Source: Euglena gracilis (Eukaryota > Euglenida > Euglenophyceae > Euglenales). Taken from it: 64,000 nucleotides of DNA. Both the position numbers and the translations under genes were made by a program. Positions 31,900-42,985 of this stretch are shown in pieces (within the stretch, counting starts at the first letter, position 1; each line of letters opens with the position of its first letter). The notes under the pieces were generated by a model. It was not told the DNA's origin and made no database searches. It worked only from the letters and a program-made list of their open reading frames with translations. The stretch spans positions 33,944,843-34,008,842 of the forward strand of contig CP154957.1 in NCBI GenBank assembly GCA_039621445.1, in the 5' to 3' direction.

Positions 31900-32010
31900 T
31901 TTTGGCGGGGGGATGGTCAAATGGTTGCTAGACCATGGCCAATGGTCGCTACCATTGGCGACCACCAAAAATTCCAAAGCCAATTTCCCGCAATGAGCCC
32001 CTTTTTCCAT
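31900..32010. repeat. GCTAGC-family fragment
   Basis: GACCATGGCCAATGGTCGCT, ATTGGCGACCACCAAAAATT and CCAATTTCCCGCAATGAGCC, the inverse of the block order at 15110. Confidence 0.5.
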
Positions 32011-32150
32011 CCTGCCGGCTGGACTTGATCTTCAAGCAAACATCCCATCCCCCACCAGCATTTCTATTTGTGATTCTCAAGAACTGGTGATCGCTAAGCT
32101 TTTTTTGTGAGTGCACAAATGTTTTCATCTTTTTTTCCCTGTCCACCCAG

Positions 32151-32245
32151 GATCAGGAAATCTTGAACCTCAGTCGCTCCATCATTTGGCTTCACAAGCA
32201 GCGCAAACTCTCTCTCTGGTGGGGCTCAGCTTTGGTTGTAGCAAG
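32151..32245 (+). CDS. Exon 8 (short)
   Basis: The acceptor TTTTTTTCCCTGTCCACCCAG is strong. Frame DQEILNLSRSIIWLHKQRKL then SLWWGSALVVA, and two leftover bases AG before GTGTTTG. Phase 0 in (as exon 7 ends), phase 2 out; joined to exon 9 it makes an Arg codon. No start codon, so a simple frame scan misses it. Confidence 0.65.
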
Positions 32246-33061
32246 GTGTTTGCAAGACAACACCAGGATCAGGATTTCACAGGAATGCATAAAATAGGTG
32301 TTTTTTTCACAGAAAGATTTGTGCTTTTATTTTTGAACGGTCGTGTGTGTCTGTCAGGATCAGGACAACCTGAAGTCATTTGTATTTATTGTGTGCATTT
32401 GTTGTGTGGAGGGGATTCACAAGGTGGAAAAGACACAACCTCCCCCCGACATGCCAACTCCCCTTCACTCCACACACCCCACCTCCCAGAATAATGCTGT
32501 GGCACACAATTTCTTTATGATAATTTGGCTTCCAAAGGATGCTCCTCGGGAGGAGGGCCTCTCGCCCTCTAGCCCTCTGCCTGGTTGCCGGGCACTCCAT
32601 GGTACCCTGAGACCCCGGGGTTGGTCGTATTAATTGGGGGTGTCACAAGTATGTGATGGGAACCAGCATGTACTTTGACAGCAATTCGGAAACAACAATG
32701 AGCAGCAAGAGTCCACGGAAGAGCAAGGGTCAGGATTATTTGGGTATCCAAAATAGGGAATTTCTTGGTGGGTTTAACCTCAAAGGAAAAAAATTGGCTG
32801 CAGATTTTCAACCCAGGTGGATTGGGGCTTTCCTCACCTATTTTTGGGGCACCAGTGGTCCAGCAGGCAGCTTGTTGGACCCACCCCCTGGACACACCCG
32901 GGGGGGGGGGGGGTTCTAGCCAGCACCCTTTTCCAGCTGGCTGGCTGACCCTCCGGAGGTCCTTGAGATCTGATCATCCGAAGCCGGGGGTCAGGGGTTA
33001 TATTGCATTTCTGTATACACACACACACACACATATGCAGATACATACACACATACATATG

Positions 33062-33137
<76 letters not shown>

Positions 33138-33559
33138 CACACGTACATATACATCATATACATATACATATACATGTACATACACATACATACAAAGAGA
33201 GATATATATTGCTTCTGACTCAAAGGACCCCCCAAAGCACACATGGTTTTGTATAATTTCAAATGTTTGCACATTTTTGGCACTTTATTTTGATTCTCCC
33301 ACAACAAATAGATGATCATGCCAGTCATTTTTGCCAAGACGTTTTTTTGTTGTTGTTTTTTTGAGGGAATTTGTTTTTCCTCTCAAGGGTGCTATGTGCT
33401 ATGCTGTTTGTCAGCCGAAGTCCCTGGCCGGGGGGGGGGGGAGGGGTATATTTGGGGGGATCATATTCGGCAGGGGCGTCAGAAGGTGTTGTGGTGTTGG
33501 GGTGTTGTGCACATCCGCCAGACAAATCAGTTGCCTGTGGAATCACTGCCGCCAACCAG
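32246..33559. other. Intron 8 with microsatellite
   Basis: Holds a GCCGGGCACTCCATGG-type repeat (32575-32625), a CAGCAGGCAGC/CCAGCTGGCTGG G-run block (32810-32960) and the (CATATA)n array. Confidence 0.5.
33015..33200. repeat. (CATATA)n microsatellite
   Basis: About 25 units, with CACACA at the left and TACATACACA interruptions. Frames of repeating YIYIYI or YMYMYM are artefacts. Confidence 0.95.
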
Positions 33560-33725
33560 GGATCGGCGAGATTTGGCCACGTGCTTCCTCTCCTTGGTGG
33601 GGGACCCTGCGCTCGAGGAGAACTCTGATTCCCCACTTTTCGTCTTGGGAGAACTGCTTGCAAATGAGATGTCGAACGCATCTCGCAGCCTTCACAGCAT
33701 CCTGATGAAGTTGGGGCTTCTTGAG
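33560..33725 (+). CDS. Exon 9, helical
   Basis: Frame DRRDLATCFLSLVGDPALEE, SDSPLFVLGELLANEMSNAS, SLHSILMKLGLLE ends in phase 0 at GAG followed by GTGCTG. The first base completes the Arg codon from exon 8. The acceptor (GCCGCCAACCAG) has a weak pyrimidine tract. Confidence 0.65.
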
Positions 33726-33876
33726 GTGCTGAGCCGCTGGCAAAGGATTGCTGGGCCTCAAACTGTGGAATTTGTGGAATTTTTTATTTGTGTTTTTCCC
33801 CCTGAAAATTATTGTTTCTCAAGCTGTTCTCAATTATGCCTCTCCCTGGCACACTAGTCTTTTCTTTTGCCTCAAG

Positions 33877-33970
33877 GATGCAATTGACTGCTACACAGTA
33901 CAGAATTGTGTGTATTGTGTGGAGCATCTGCAGTGCAGCGCCTCCCGTCTTCTGGAGACAGACGTTGTTG
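33877..33970 (+). CDS. Exon 10, cysteine-rich
   Basis: The acceptor TTTTCTTTTGCCTCAAG ends in AAG. Frame DAIDCYTVQNCVYCVEHLQC has cysteines spaced C-x5-C-x2-C-x5-C, then SASRLLETDVV with one base left before GTTACA. Phase 0 in, phase 1 out, fitting exon 11. The Cys spacing could bind metal but matches no motif I can name. Confidence 0.55.
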
Positions 33971-34258
33971 GTTACAACCAGAGGACCCATTGGCTGTGTC
34001 ATCCCTTCTTTTAGCTTTCTCTTCTTCTGGTTGACGTTACATTACATCTCTATCTTCATGCAGTGTTCTGTTCAGGTGACTCTGGAAAATAAGAATGATT
34101 TGGCAGTCAAGCTGTCTTGGTCTTGGTCAGCCTATGGCTGGCAACCTGAGGTCTTTTGTTTGGAAGGCAGAGCTCCCCAAATGCACCCCAAATGCACCGT
34201 TTTCTTGAACCCGAGCAAAAAAAAATGGGGGGGTTTAATTTAAATTTCGGACACACAG

Positions 34259-34677
34259 GTGGCTTTGCAAGTTCCTCTGTTGACATCGCTGACAGCATCG
34301 ACTGCAAGCGCACCGGCTGCGATGGAGAATGCGAAAAAATCGCCGGCCGCACCCTATTGCAGCTGCTGCTCATGTCCGGCATTTCCGAAGTGGAGCAAAT
34401 GGTGCGCCGCAACTATACCGACCCCTTCATCCTCAGTATCGCCAGCCGCTCAGAGGAGTGCCTCAAAAAATTCTTCGTCATGCCCCCCTCCCTCATCACC
34501 AAGATCTTCACCACCTACCCAGCCCATGCCCGAGACCAGTTCTTGGCAGACGTGGCCGCCTTGACGAAGCACAAGAACACCAAGATCGCCTCCATTGCCT
34601 CGTCGATGTATCCCACCCTGGTGCAGTTTCGCAATGCGGACACAAAATCTTGGCTCTCAAAGTGCCTCAAATCGAAG
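34259..34677 (+). CDS. Exon 11, helical repeat segment
   Basis: The acceptor GACACACAG precedes 139 complete codons ending CLKSK and GTCTGT. After a Cys cluster (CKRTGCDGEC) come regular helices: RTLLQLLLMSGISEVEQMV, DPFILSIASRSEECLKKFFV, LITKIFTTYPAHARDQFLA, DVAALTKHKNTKIASIASSM. The third codon positions are strongly G/C. HEAT/ARM-type fold is likely. Ends in phase 0, as exon 12 needs. Confidence 0.75.
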
Positions 34678-35146
34678 GTCTGTGCAGTGAAGTGCAGTGC
34701 AGTGCTGTTGGATCAATACAGAACGGTTTTGAAGTTTTGGGTATCATGCCCCTAAAAAGTTGTGCTGTGGCACACCTTCAGTCTGATGTTTTTTTCCTAG
34801 CTTCTTCTTAACACATTTTTCGACCTCTGAATTGACCAATCAGAGATTTGGTTACCTACCCCCACCCCCCGGGAAATTGCCCTCTACCCTCTGCAGCCGC
34901 TAACCTGTCCTCCTCGGAAATTGTCACCTACCCTTGTACCCACTGACCTGTCCAAACCTTTGCATTTGGTGGCATGTTGTCCTGTGTGTTTTGTGGCGGT
35001 CAGGGCAGCACAATATGTACCACCTACCCTATGGCCGAGTCAAAGCACTGAGCAGAAGCAACGGAATGATTTTTTTATCTCATCGAATTTCCGAACAATT
35101 TGCTGCAGGGTTGCATCCTCTGGTTTCCTGTGCCCCGCCTTTGCAG

Positions 35147-35578
35147 CTCGCGTTCGACACGCAAGAGTACAAGCTGAAGACCAAGAACGCCCTTGTCAAG
35201 AGCTCGGGCTCCAAGGCGACCTCCAGCTCCAAGCGACCCACCAAGACCACCTCCGTCCAGGGCGTGCCCAACGACACCATCCACCTCATGGCCAGCGGGG
35301 ACTACGACGGGGCGCTGCTGTTGTGCGCCAGCTGCGTGGACGGCAGCAAGGCCCGGAAGGCGGACACGTACGCCTGGATGGTGAACGGCATTGCGCATGT
35401 GATGCGCGCGCTGCCGTCGGGGGACCACCCGAGCTGCCCGCACACAATGAAGAAGGCGGCGACCATGCTGAACCTGGCGAAGACGAGGGCCAATGGAGGT
35501 GGCCAATGGCTCTCGGTCATCCACACCTTCTTGGCGGTGGCGTATGCATTTCTGTCGTCGGTGGCACAGAGCTGCAAG
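35147..35578 (+). CDS. Exon 12, basic linker and helices
   Basis: 144 codons after CCTTTGCAG, ending CAAG followed by GTGTTG (phase 0/0). It begins LAFDTQEYKLKTKNALVKSS with a Ser/Lys/Thr linker (SSKRPTKTTS), then helices (DTIHLMASGDYDGALLLCAS, TYAWMVNGIAHVMRALPSGD, WLSVIHTFLAVAYAFLSSVA). An upstream GT (after 35498) is possible, but only the longer version keeps phase with exon 13. Confidence 0.75.
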
Positions 35579-36485
35579 GTGTTGCATTTCATTGCCACTG
35601 CCCACTGCTTTTTGGCGAGGAGGGGTCATTTCAGATGTGTGTTACAATATGGTGCTCATTCAGAGATCTTTGCAGAGAGAGATGCAAAGAGTTTTTTTTC
35701 TCCCAGGAAACGGACAATGTCCATGTTGACCCTCAATTTCACCCACTGCCCCCCCCCCCCCCCCGAGCTTGAGATGGTTCTCCCTGGTTTTCTCCATTTG
35801 CAGCCCTTTCTGGCTTTTGCTTTTAGCTGTTCTCTGTGTGCGACCCAGTAAGGGTGTGTGTTTTGTTTTTGCTGTTTTTCCTTTAAAAAAAGTGACTTAG
35901 AGGTCGAAACACAGTCACCTCTCCCGGTGAGTGTGTTGAGTGAGTATCCCTCTAGGAGTCCCCCCCCCCCTTTCAGGCTGAACTTTGAGGTGGCCGACCC
36001 CACCCCAGAGGGGGGGGGGCAGTCTGCCTGGGCAGGCTCCGGCACCCACATCCAACACTGGGTGCACATTTCCATGCTTCAGCCAAGGTACTCCAGCGCC
36101 GAAGGCAACAGAGGCCTAGAAAAGGCTTTTCTGTGTGCTTTTTTGGGAGGCCCACAACCAGCGAGGCATTGGCCCCCAGGCAGCAGTGTTCGGGAGCCCA
36201 CCCGAAACCCTGGCACCTTCTGCTTGCTCAGTGCTGTGGTGGGTGGGGGGTTAACCCACATCCCGGGTGGGGGGCGACCTCACCCAGCCTTCTCGTGCAG
36301 CCCCCCCTCCCCCCCCACTCCAGAACAGTCGGAGAATCCTCTCATCCCCCTGGGGTTGGTCAATTTCAGGTTGCCCAATTTCCTCTCTTGATTCTGAAGA
36401 AACAGATGGGCTTCATGTTAAAGAAGCTCATGCCTTTGTGTTAAAGTTATTTTCATCTATTGAAGCCTTCCCAATGCTCTTTCAG
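35579..36485. other. Intron 12
   Basis: C-run at 35749-35764, GTCTGCCTGGGCAGGCTCCG hairpin-family copy at about 36020, and C/G-run patches at 36250-36320. Ends with ATGCTCTTTCAG. Confidence 0.5.
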
Positions 36486-36703
36486 GAGTGGAAATGGGCC
36501 GTGGAGACGCGCACCACTGCAAATTACACTCTTGGAGTCATCCATTACCCTCCCATTGCGACGACTGCATGCGATGCCATCCTGGACAACATCCAGATCT
36601 ATGATGAGGTCGACGTGCAGGAGGTCACCCTCATCTATGAGCACATTGGGCATATTTCTCTGGTGTTGGGGGTGTACAGCACCAGCTATGCCAGTTACTC
36701 CCG
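36486..36703 (+). CDS. Exon 13
   Basis: Frame EWKWAVETRTTANYTLGVIH, YPPIATTACDAILDNIQIYD, EVDVQEVTLIYEHIGHISLV, LGVYSTSYASYS with two bases left before GTGGGT. Phase 0 in; the phase-2 exit joins the single leading base of exon 14 to give Arg. Confidence 0.7.
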
Positions 36704-38435
36704 GTGGGTTGCTTTGGACCCTACCAGAGATGCCTTCCTTGTTTGTCGTGTGGTTTAGTTTACCCCCTTATCAGGCTTTTTATTTGGAAGACCCTCCAAG
36801 GTCCAAGGCCGAGCCTCCCCAGGGGGGTTACCGCGCTGGGGGCCTGTGTAGTTTTCTGGCACCGGAATTATTTTGGATAATGCCCTCAGATGTCACGATT
36901 TTTCAGGGGTCTCCTCCACGTTCCCGGGGGGAGGTCCCTCACCACCTTGGGGGGGGGGGTGTTAAAAAGAAGCCTGCTCCTTATGTTTTTTGCATACACC
37001 TCCTCCCTCCCATCAACGAGTTTAAATTCCCAAATGGTGGCCGGAGGATAATTTTCGGCAGTTTTTTTTTCATTTTATTTTATTTTTCCATACTGTTTTC
37101 TTTCATGTGTTCACGAGATCCCACGGTTTTTTTTTTTTGTATTGTGCTGAAACCAAATGTGAACCTGGTTTTTGCAATCTTTGAGATTTTCCCCAAGCCT
37201 TTGCAAATTTTTATGAAATATGAGAAATATTGTTGCAGAGAATTTCAGAATAATGGATTGTGTTTATTCTCAAGAATTTAAAACATCTCGTCTCTTAGTT
37301 GTTATAAAAACATTTGAACCACTCAAAAATTCTGGCCACATATTTAAAAAGCATACAAATTCTCCCTGAATAAAAAAAACCAGATGGATGCCGCAATCAG
37401 ATTTTTCTGAAAAAATCAATGAAAATACCATCAGTAATTATTTTTTGCTTATCTCTTTTTATCGACAAGTTTTTTTTAATTTTGAAGTGATTTGGTCTTT
37501 TTGTCTTTATGAAGACCACAAAAAGTCTCTTTTTGTTTAGTTGATCCATTTGCTTTTGGTGTATTTTTCATTGGCCTTTCAAAATTTCACCATACCATCC
37601 TCCCCCCCCCCCCAAGCTGTTCCCACAGGGGGGATGGGAATAGCTCACTGGCATAACACTGTTTTATGAAGAAGGTGCGAAAAGGTGCGAAAAGAATCGA
37701 CGTTTTTTTTGGACATTTTCAAACCCACTTTTTGCAAATGTGCTTAAAATTGACATTTTTTGTAACCATCCAAAACGGTTGCCAAAAATGACCCTTGTGG
37801 GCTGTCCGAGGTTGGGGAATGGGGATAGCTCGGGGGCGACCTTGGTTCCCCGAACTGTCCCCCCCCCCTGTTCTGTTCCCATCGGGCGTTAAAGGGTCCC
37901 GAGGACGGGAATAGCTCGGGGGGGATGATAATTGCATGCCACAATGGTGATTAAACTTACAATTTGAAAAGTGTGATAAAATATGGAAACAAAACTTGGG
38001 GTGCATTTTAAATTTTAAGATTTTATTTTGTTGGATTTGGGAATGTCTGGTATTTTCTCTTATGTATAATGTGGGAGAAGTGTAGAAGACGATGGTTTTT
38101 GGCATTGCCTCCAAAGAGGATTCAGGGTTCTTTCAACAAATTTTCACAGGTATTTTCACCCTCGGCTGGCTCCCGAACCGAAAGTTTTCCTAAAGTGCTT
38201 GTTGCTTTCGAGGTTGGAGAGGGGTTGGCCCTCATGGCTTCCCATGTCCCTGGTCGCAAGTTCCAGCCTGGGGGGAACCCATAGGGGTGGGTCATACAGC
38301 AGCCTTTTTTCCAGCCAGACCAAGTTTTCCGGCCTCTGAGCTGGACCCTTGCGGGGGGGGTCATCAAGCCATGCCAGGGTGGCTTTTATCCATCTGGCGT
38401 CTCCCCCTGAGTGATGTGTGGAATGTCCCTCTGAG
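36704..38435. other. Intron 13
   Basis: Has the CTGTTCCCACAGGGGGG / GGGAATAGCTC repeat (37600-37650 and, inverted, 37855-37925), which is also seen at 18610-18665 and 45440-45485. The rest is A/T-rich. Confidence 0.5.
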
Positions 38436-38731
38436 GGTGGCCAGTGAGGTGGCGAAGGAGGGGCTGGCCAAGGCGCTGAGCCTCAACTCCAAGCTGGCCG
38501 GCCAGCGGGGCAATCGCAACAAGGCTGCCCGGCGGGAGGAGCGGGCATGGAGCCGCACCGAGACACTGCGGCAGGCGTCGCTGGACATGGAGGAGCTGGA
38601 TTTCAACGAGGGCGAGGAGGACGGGGATGTGGAGCTGGACCCGGCGAAGGGGAAGTCTCTCTTTGAGGCCAGGAAGCGGCCAGATGGCCGAGGGCCCACC
38701 TCATCTCTGCGTTTGGTGGATTTATCCACCG
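38436..38731 (+). CDS. Exon 14, basic then acidic
   Basis: Frame VASEVAKEGLAKALSLNSKL, AGQRGNRNKAARREERAWSR, then MEELDFNEGEEDGDVELD and KGKSLFEARKRPDGRGP, ending at CCACCG followed by GTAATG (phase 1). Charged, probably helical and partly disordered, leading into the coiled-coil region. Confidence 0.7.
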
Positions 38732-38787
38732 GTAATGCACACATTTCATTCGCTGGTGTTATTTATTTGTAAATGCTATCGCCGCAG

Positions 38788-38862
38788 CCACCCCAGGAAA
38801 AGAATGTCCATGCCAGGCGCAAGGGGCTGTCTCTCCCAAACCACTTCCTTGACCGGATGGCA
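38788..38862 (+). CDS. Exon 15 candidate
   Basis: After the acceptor TATCGCCGCAG the frame PPQEKNVHARRKGLSLPNHF LDRMA is natural and in phase 0, but exon 14 leaves phase 1. Either a small exon is missed or a border is wrong. Confidence 0.4.
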
Positions 38863-39038
38863 GTCCGACCACCCCCCACCCCCACCTGGTTTTATGTCAA
38901 ACCCTGCCCCCCAATCATTGCTGCTCAGAGACCAAAACAAACCTCCAAACGGGGTTGTGGTCGGAGGTGCCTCAAAGCGTCCCGTGCTGGCGATGCCTGC
39001 TGCCAGTGGATGACACCGAGGGGAGGACGCGAGGGCAG

Positions 39039-39260
39039 TGGACGAGCAGGCGGAGCAGGAGGAGCGTCGCCTGCGGGAGCTGCTGCTGAAGATGAAGAGC
39101 GCGCAGGAGCAGCTGAAGCGCAAGAACGACGAGGTGGAGAAGCTGGTCCACGAGGTGCAGGGGAAGGTGGACGGCAAGGCGGAGAAGCGGAAGGCGGCGA
39201 AGCCGGCCGCCGCTGTCGCGCCAAAGCCCGACGCTGCGCCGGCCCCTGTGCCCAGGCGGA
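39039..39260 (+). CDS. Exon 16, coiled coil
   Basis: Frame DEQAEQEERRLRELLLKMKS, AQEQLKRKNDEVEKLVHEVQ, GKVDGKAEKRKAAKPAAA, ending in a Pro/Ala segment (KPDAAPAPVPRR). Heptad-like hydrophobic spacing (L..L..L) marks a coiled coil. The intron that follows holds the 3.5-kb satellite composite. Confidence 0.7.
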
Positions 39261-39304
39261 GTTTTTTTGGCATGGCCCACCCCGCACGGGGGGGGGGGGG
39301 CTAA

Positions 39305-39330
39305 GGTTGTGCCTGCCTGGGCAGGCACCC
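39305..39330. repeat. GTGCCTGCCTGGGCAGGCAC hairpin-family copy
   Basis: Perfect 20-bp palindrome of the family also at 23845, 46100, 48390 and 57676, within intron sequence. Confidence 0.6.
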
Positions 39331-39599
39331 CAGGCAAGACCGAATGGGAATCTCGGAGGCTCTATGCGTGGTTGGTGGTCAACACCTTCCCATTTTTTTC
39401 AGGGGAGCCAATTTTTTCCTTCGGCATCAAAGTGTCATCGCGGGTTGGGGGATGGACTCCCAATCATGATCAATCAATGATGATGGGGTCAACCCGGGGG
39501 GGTATCAGTAGGAGGAGGTTCGAGCTCGAACGTTCGAGCTCGAACCTCCTCGAACGTTTTTAAGCCCCCCCCCCCGTTCGAGGGGGGGGGCTTAAAATC

Positions 39600-39990
39600 C
39601 TCCTCGAACGACCTCGAACGACATTCGAGGAGGATTTTGATCCTCCTCGAACGACCTCGAACGACATTCGAGGAGGATTTTGATCCTCCTCGAACGACCT
39701 CGAACGACATTCGAGGAGGATTTTGATCCTCCTCGAACGACCTCGAACGACATTCGAGGAGGATCTCGATCCTCCTCGAACGACCTCGAACGACATTCGA
39801 GGAGGATTTTGATCCTCCTCGAACGACCTCGAACGACATTCGAGGAGGATATTGATCCTCCTCGAACCACCTCGAACGACATTCGAGGAGGATTTTGATC
39901 CTCCTCGAACGACCTCGAACGACATTCGAGGAGGATATTGATCCTCCTCGAACGACCTCGAACGACATTCGAGGAGGATCTCGATCCTCC
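39600..39990. repeat. 43-bp palindromic satellite, array 1
   Basis: About nine units of exactly 43 bp: GACATTCGAGGAGGATTTTG, ATCCTCCTCGAACGACCTCG AAC. Each unit contains TTCGAGGAGGAT-TTTG-ATCCTCCTCGAA, an inverted pair. Central tetramers vary (TTTT, TCTC, TATT) between units. Confidence 0.95.
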
Positions 39991-40089
39991 TCCTACGTAC
40001 ATGCATTCAAGTTTCAGTTGCAAGTTTTTTTGGGAGTTTGTTACCATGGTTCATTGCTCTTGATTCTGCTTGTTTGTTTTTTTTTACTC

Positions 40090-42490
40090 AAGAATGCGTC
40101 GCTCATAAATATTTTATTCAAAAGTAATCTTACACCGAGAGATTTTCTGAGGTTATTAGAAGGAATAGGGTTAGGGTTAAGATTTCATCCCCAATGGTTG
40201 CAACCATCCCGCTCATCGTTGCTATATTTCCCTCTACAGGGTACGCAGCGAACCCAAAGAGTCGCCCAACTAGGGTTAAAAACATGGGGGGACCCGAGCG
40301 AGGCGCCGAAGGCGCCGAGCGAGGGTCCCCCCATGTGTATTAACCCTAGTTGGGCGACTCTTTGGGGTAGCTGGCACCCTGTAGGGGGAAATTTTCCACG
40401 CGATTTAAAAGAAACGTACTTTTTGTTACGCCGGAATGTTGCAAGAATGTACTCGCTCATAAATATTTTTATTCTAGGGGGAAATTTTCCACGCGATTTA
40501 AAAGAAACGTACTTTTTCTGACGCCGAAATGTTGCAGGAATGCACTCGCTCATAAATATTTTTATTCAAAAGTAAGCTTATACCGAGAGATTTTCTGACG
40601 TTATTAGAAGGAATAGGGTTAGGGTTAAGATTTCATCCCCAATGGTTGCAACCATCCCGAAGGCGCCGAGCGAGGGTCCCCCCATGTGTATTAACCCTAG
40701 TTGGGCGACTCTTTGGGGTAGCTGGTACCCTGTAGGGGGAAATTTTCCACGCGATTTAAAAGAAACGTACTTTTTGTTACGCCGGAATGTTGCAAGAATG
40801 CACTCGCTCATAAATATTTTTATTCAAAAGTAATCTTACACCGAGAGATTTTCTGACGTTATTAGAAGGAATAGGGTTAGGGTTAAGATTTCATCCCCAA
40901 TGGTTGCAACCATCCCGCTCATCGTTGCTATATTTCCTCTCTACAGGGTACGCAGCGAACCCAAAGAGTCGCCCAACTAGGGTTAAAAACATGGGGGGAC
41001 CCGAGCGAGGCGCCGAAGGCGCCGAGCGAGGGTCCCCCCATGTGTATTAACCCTAGTTGGGCGACTCTTTGGGGTAGCTGGCACCCTGTAGGGGGAAATT
41101 TTCCACGCGATTTAAAAGAAACGTACTTTTTGTTACGCCGGAATGTTGCAAGAATGCACTCGCTCATAAATATTTTTATTCTAGGGGGAAATTTTCCACG
41201 CGATTTAAAAGAAACGTACTTTTTCTGACGCCGAAATGTTGCAGGAATGCACTCGCTCATAAATATTTTTATTCAAAAGTAAGCTTATACCGAGAGATTT
41301 TCTGACGTTATTAGAAGGAATAGGGTTAGGGTTAAGATTTCATCCCCAATGGTTGCAACCATCCCGAAGGCGCCGAGCGAGGGTCCCCCCATGTGTATTA
41401 ACCCTAGTTGGGCGACTCTTTGGGGTAGCTGGTACCCTGTAGGGGGAAATTTTCCACGCGATTTAAAAGAAACGTACTTTTTGTTACGCCGGAATGTTGC
41501 AAGAATGCACTCGCTCATAAATATTTTTATTCAAAAGTAATCTTACACCGAGAGATTTTCTGACGTTATTAGAAGGAATAGGGTTAGGGTTAAGATTTCA
41601 TCCCCAATGGTTGCAACCATCCCGCTCATCGTTGCTATATTTCCTCTCTACAGGGTACGCAGCAAACCCAAAGAGTCGCCCAACTAGGGTTAAAAACATG
41701 GGGGGACCCGAGCGAGGCGCCTTCGGCGCCTCGCTCGGGTCCCCCCATGTGTATTAACCCTAGTTGGGCCACTCTTTGGGGTAGCTGGCACCCTGTAGGG
41801 GGAAATTTTCCACGCGATTTAAAAGAAACGTACTTTTTGTTACGCCGGAATGTTGCAAGAATGCACTCGCTCATAAATATTTTTATTCTAGGGGGAAATT
41901 TTCCACGCGATTTAAAAGAAACGTACTTTTTCTGACGCCGAAATGTTGCAGGAATGCACTCGCTCATAAATATTTTTATTCAAAAGTAAGCTTATACCGA
42001 GAGATTTTCTGACGTTATTAGAAGGAATAGGGTTAGGGTTAAGATTTCATCCCCAATGGTTGCAACCATCCCGAAGGCGCCGAGCGAGGGTCCCCCCATG
42101 TGTATTAACCCTAGTTGGGCGACTCTTTGGGGTAGCTGGTACCCTGTAGGGGGAAATTTTCCACGCGATTTAAAAGAAACGTACTTTTTGTTACGCCGGA
42201 ATGTTGCAAGAATGCACTCGCTCATAAATATTTTTATTCAAAAGTAATCTTACACCGAGAGATTTTCTGACGTTATTAGAAGGAATAGGGTTAGGGTTAA
42301 GATTTCATCCCCAAGCTGGTACCCTCTAGGGGGAAATTTTCCACGCGATTTAAAAGAAACGTACTTCTGGCGCCGAAATGTTGCAAGAATGCACTGGCTT
42401 ATTTTTATTCAAAAGTGATCTTATACCGAGAGATTTTCTGAGGTTATTAGAAGGAGTAGGGTTAGGGTTAAGATTTCATCCCAGGAATAC
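40090..42490. repeat. 707-bp tandem array, about 3.4 units
   Basis: Identical landmarks recur at 707-bp spacing (for example 40141, 40848, 41555 and 40578, 41285, 41992). Each unit holds three copies of GGGGGAAATTTTCCACGCGA with TTTAAAAGAAACGTACTTTT, two copies of AATAGGGTTAGGGTTAAG, and one long hairpin (CCCAACTAGGGTTA...TAACCCTAGTTGGG) with a GGCGCC centre. Units are almost identical, so duplication is recent. Confidence 0.95.
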
Positions 42491-42537
42491 ACTCATTTAT
42501 TACACGCAGGAATACACTCATTTATTCAAAAATATTC

Positions 42538-42985
42538 CCTGAACGACATTCGAGGAGGATTTTGATCCTCCTCGATCCACCTCGAACGACATTCGAGGAG
42601 GATTTCGATCCTCCTCGAACGACCTCGAACGACATTCGAGGAGGATTTTGATCCTCCTCGAACGACCTCGAACGATGTTCGAGGAGGATATTGATCCTCC
42701 TCGAACGACCTCGAATGACATTCGAGGAGGATTTTGATCCTCCTCGAACGACCTCGAACGACGTTCGAGGAGGATCTCGATCCTCCTCGAACGACCTCGA
42801 ACGACATTCGAGGAGGATTTTGATCCTCCTCGAACGACCTCGAACGATGTTCGAGGAGGATATTGATCCTCCTCGAACGACCTCGAACGACATTCGAGGA
42901 GGATTTTGATCCTCCTCGAACGACCTCGAACGATGTTCGAGGAGGATCTCGAACGACCTCGAACGACATTCGAGGAGGATCGAGA
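42538..42985. repeat. 43-bp palindromic satellite, array 2
   Basis: About ten units of the same 43-bp repeat as 39600-39990, in the same orientation, with ACGTTCG and ATGTTCG variants. Confidence 0.95.

Larger units (their letters stand above)
27247..32150. other. Long intron-like stretch
   Basis: No exon recognised across about 4.9 kb. Contents: AAATGCGCAAAAATG low-complexity DNA (27885-28200), the CACTATTGGAC element (28292-28708), divergent GGCCGAAAATGGC / TTAGGTTGGG sequence (29240-29900), a GCTAGC-family copy (30128-30390), TGCAATTTTG repeats (30605-30690, 31215-31280), a TTTTTGGCCA-rich tract (31465-31745) and another GCTAGC-family fragment (31900-32000). Confidence 0.5.

Noticed and set aside
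39489-40047. Overlapping minus-strand frames (SFEEDQNPPRMSFEVVRGGS-like) and the same at 42518-43253
   Set aside because: The 43-bp unit is not a multiple of three, so all three frames stay open as a by-product of the satellite.
40185-42247. Repeated frames such as MSECILATFRRNKKYVSFKSRG
   Set aside because: They lie inside the 707-bp array, recur identically on both strands and have no splice context; probably non-coding.
40165-42310. Telomere
   Set aside because: Only doublets of TTAGGG inside a longer internal repeat; no terminal array.
39600-42985. CRISPR-like regularity of the 43-bp repeats
   Set aside because: Units are contiguous without unique spacers, and the context is eukaryotic.
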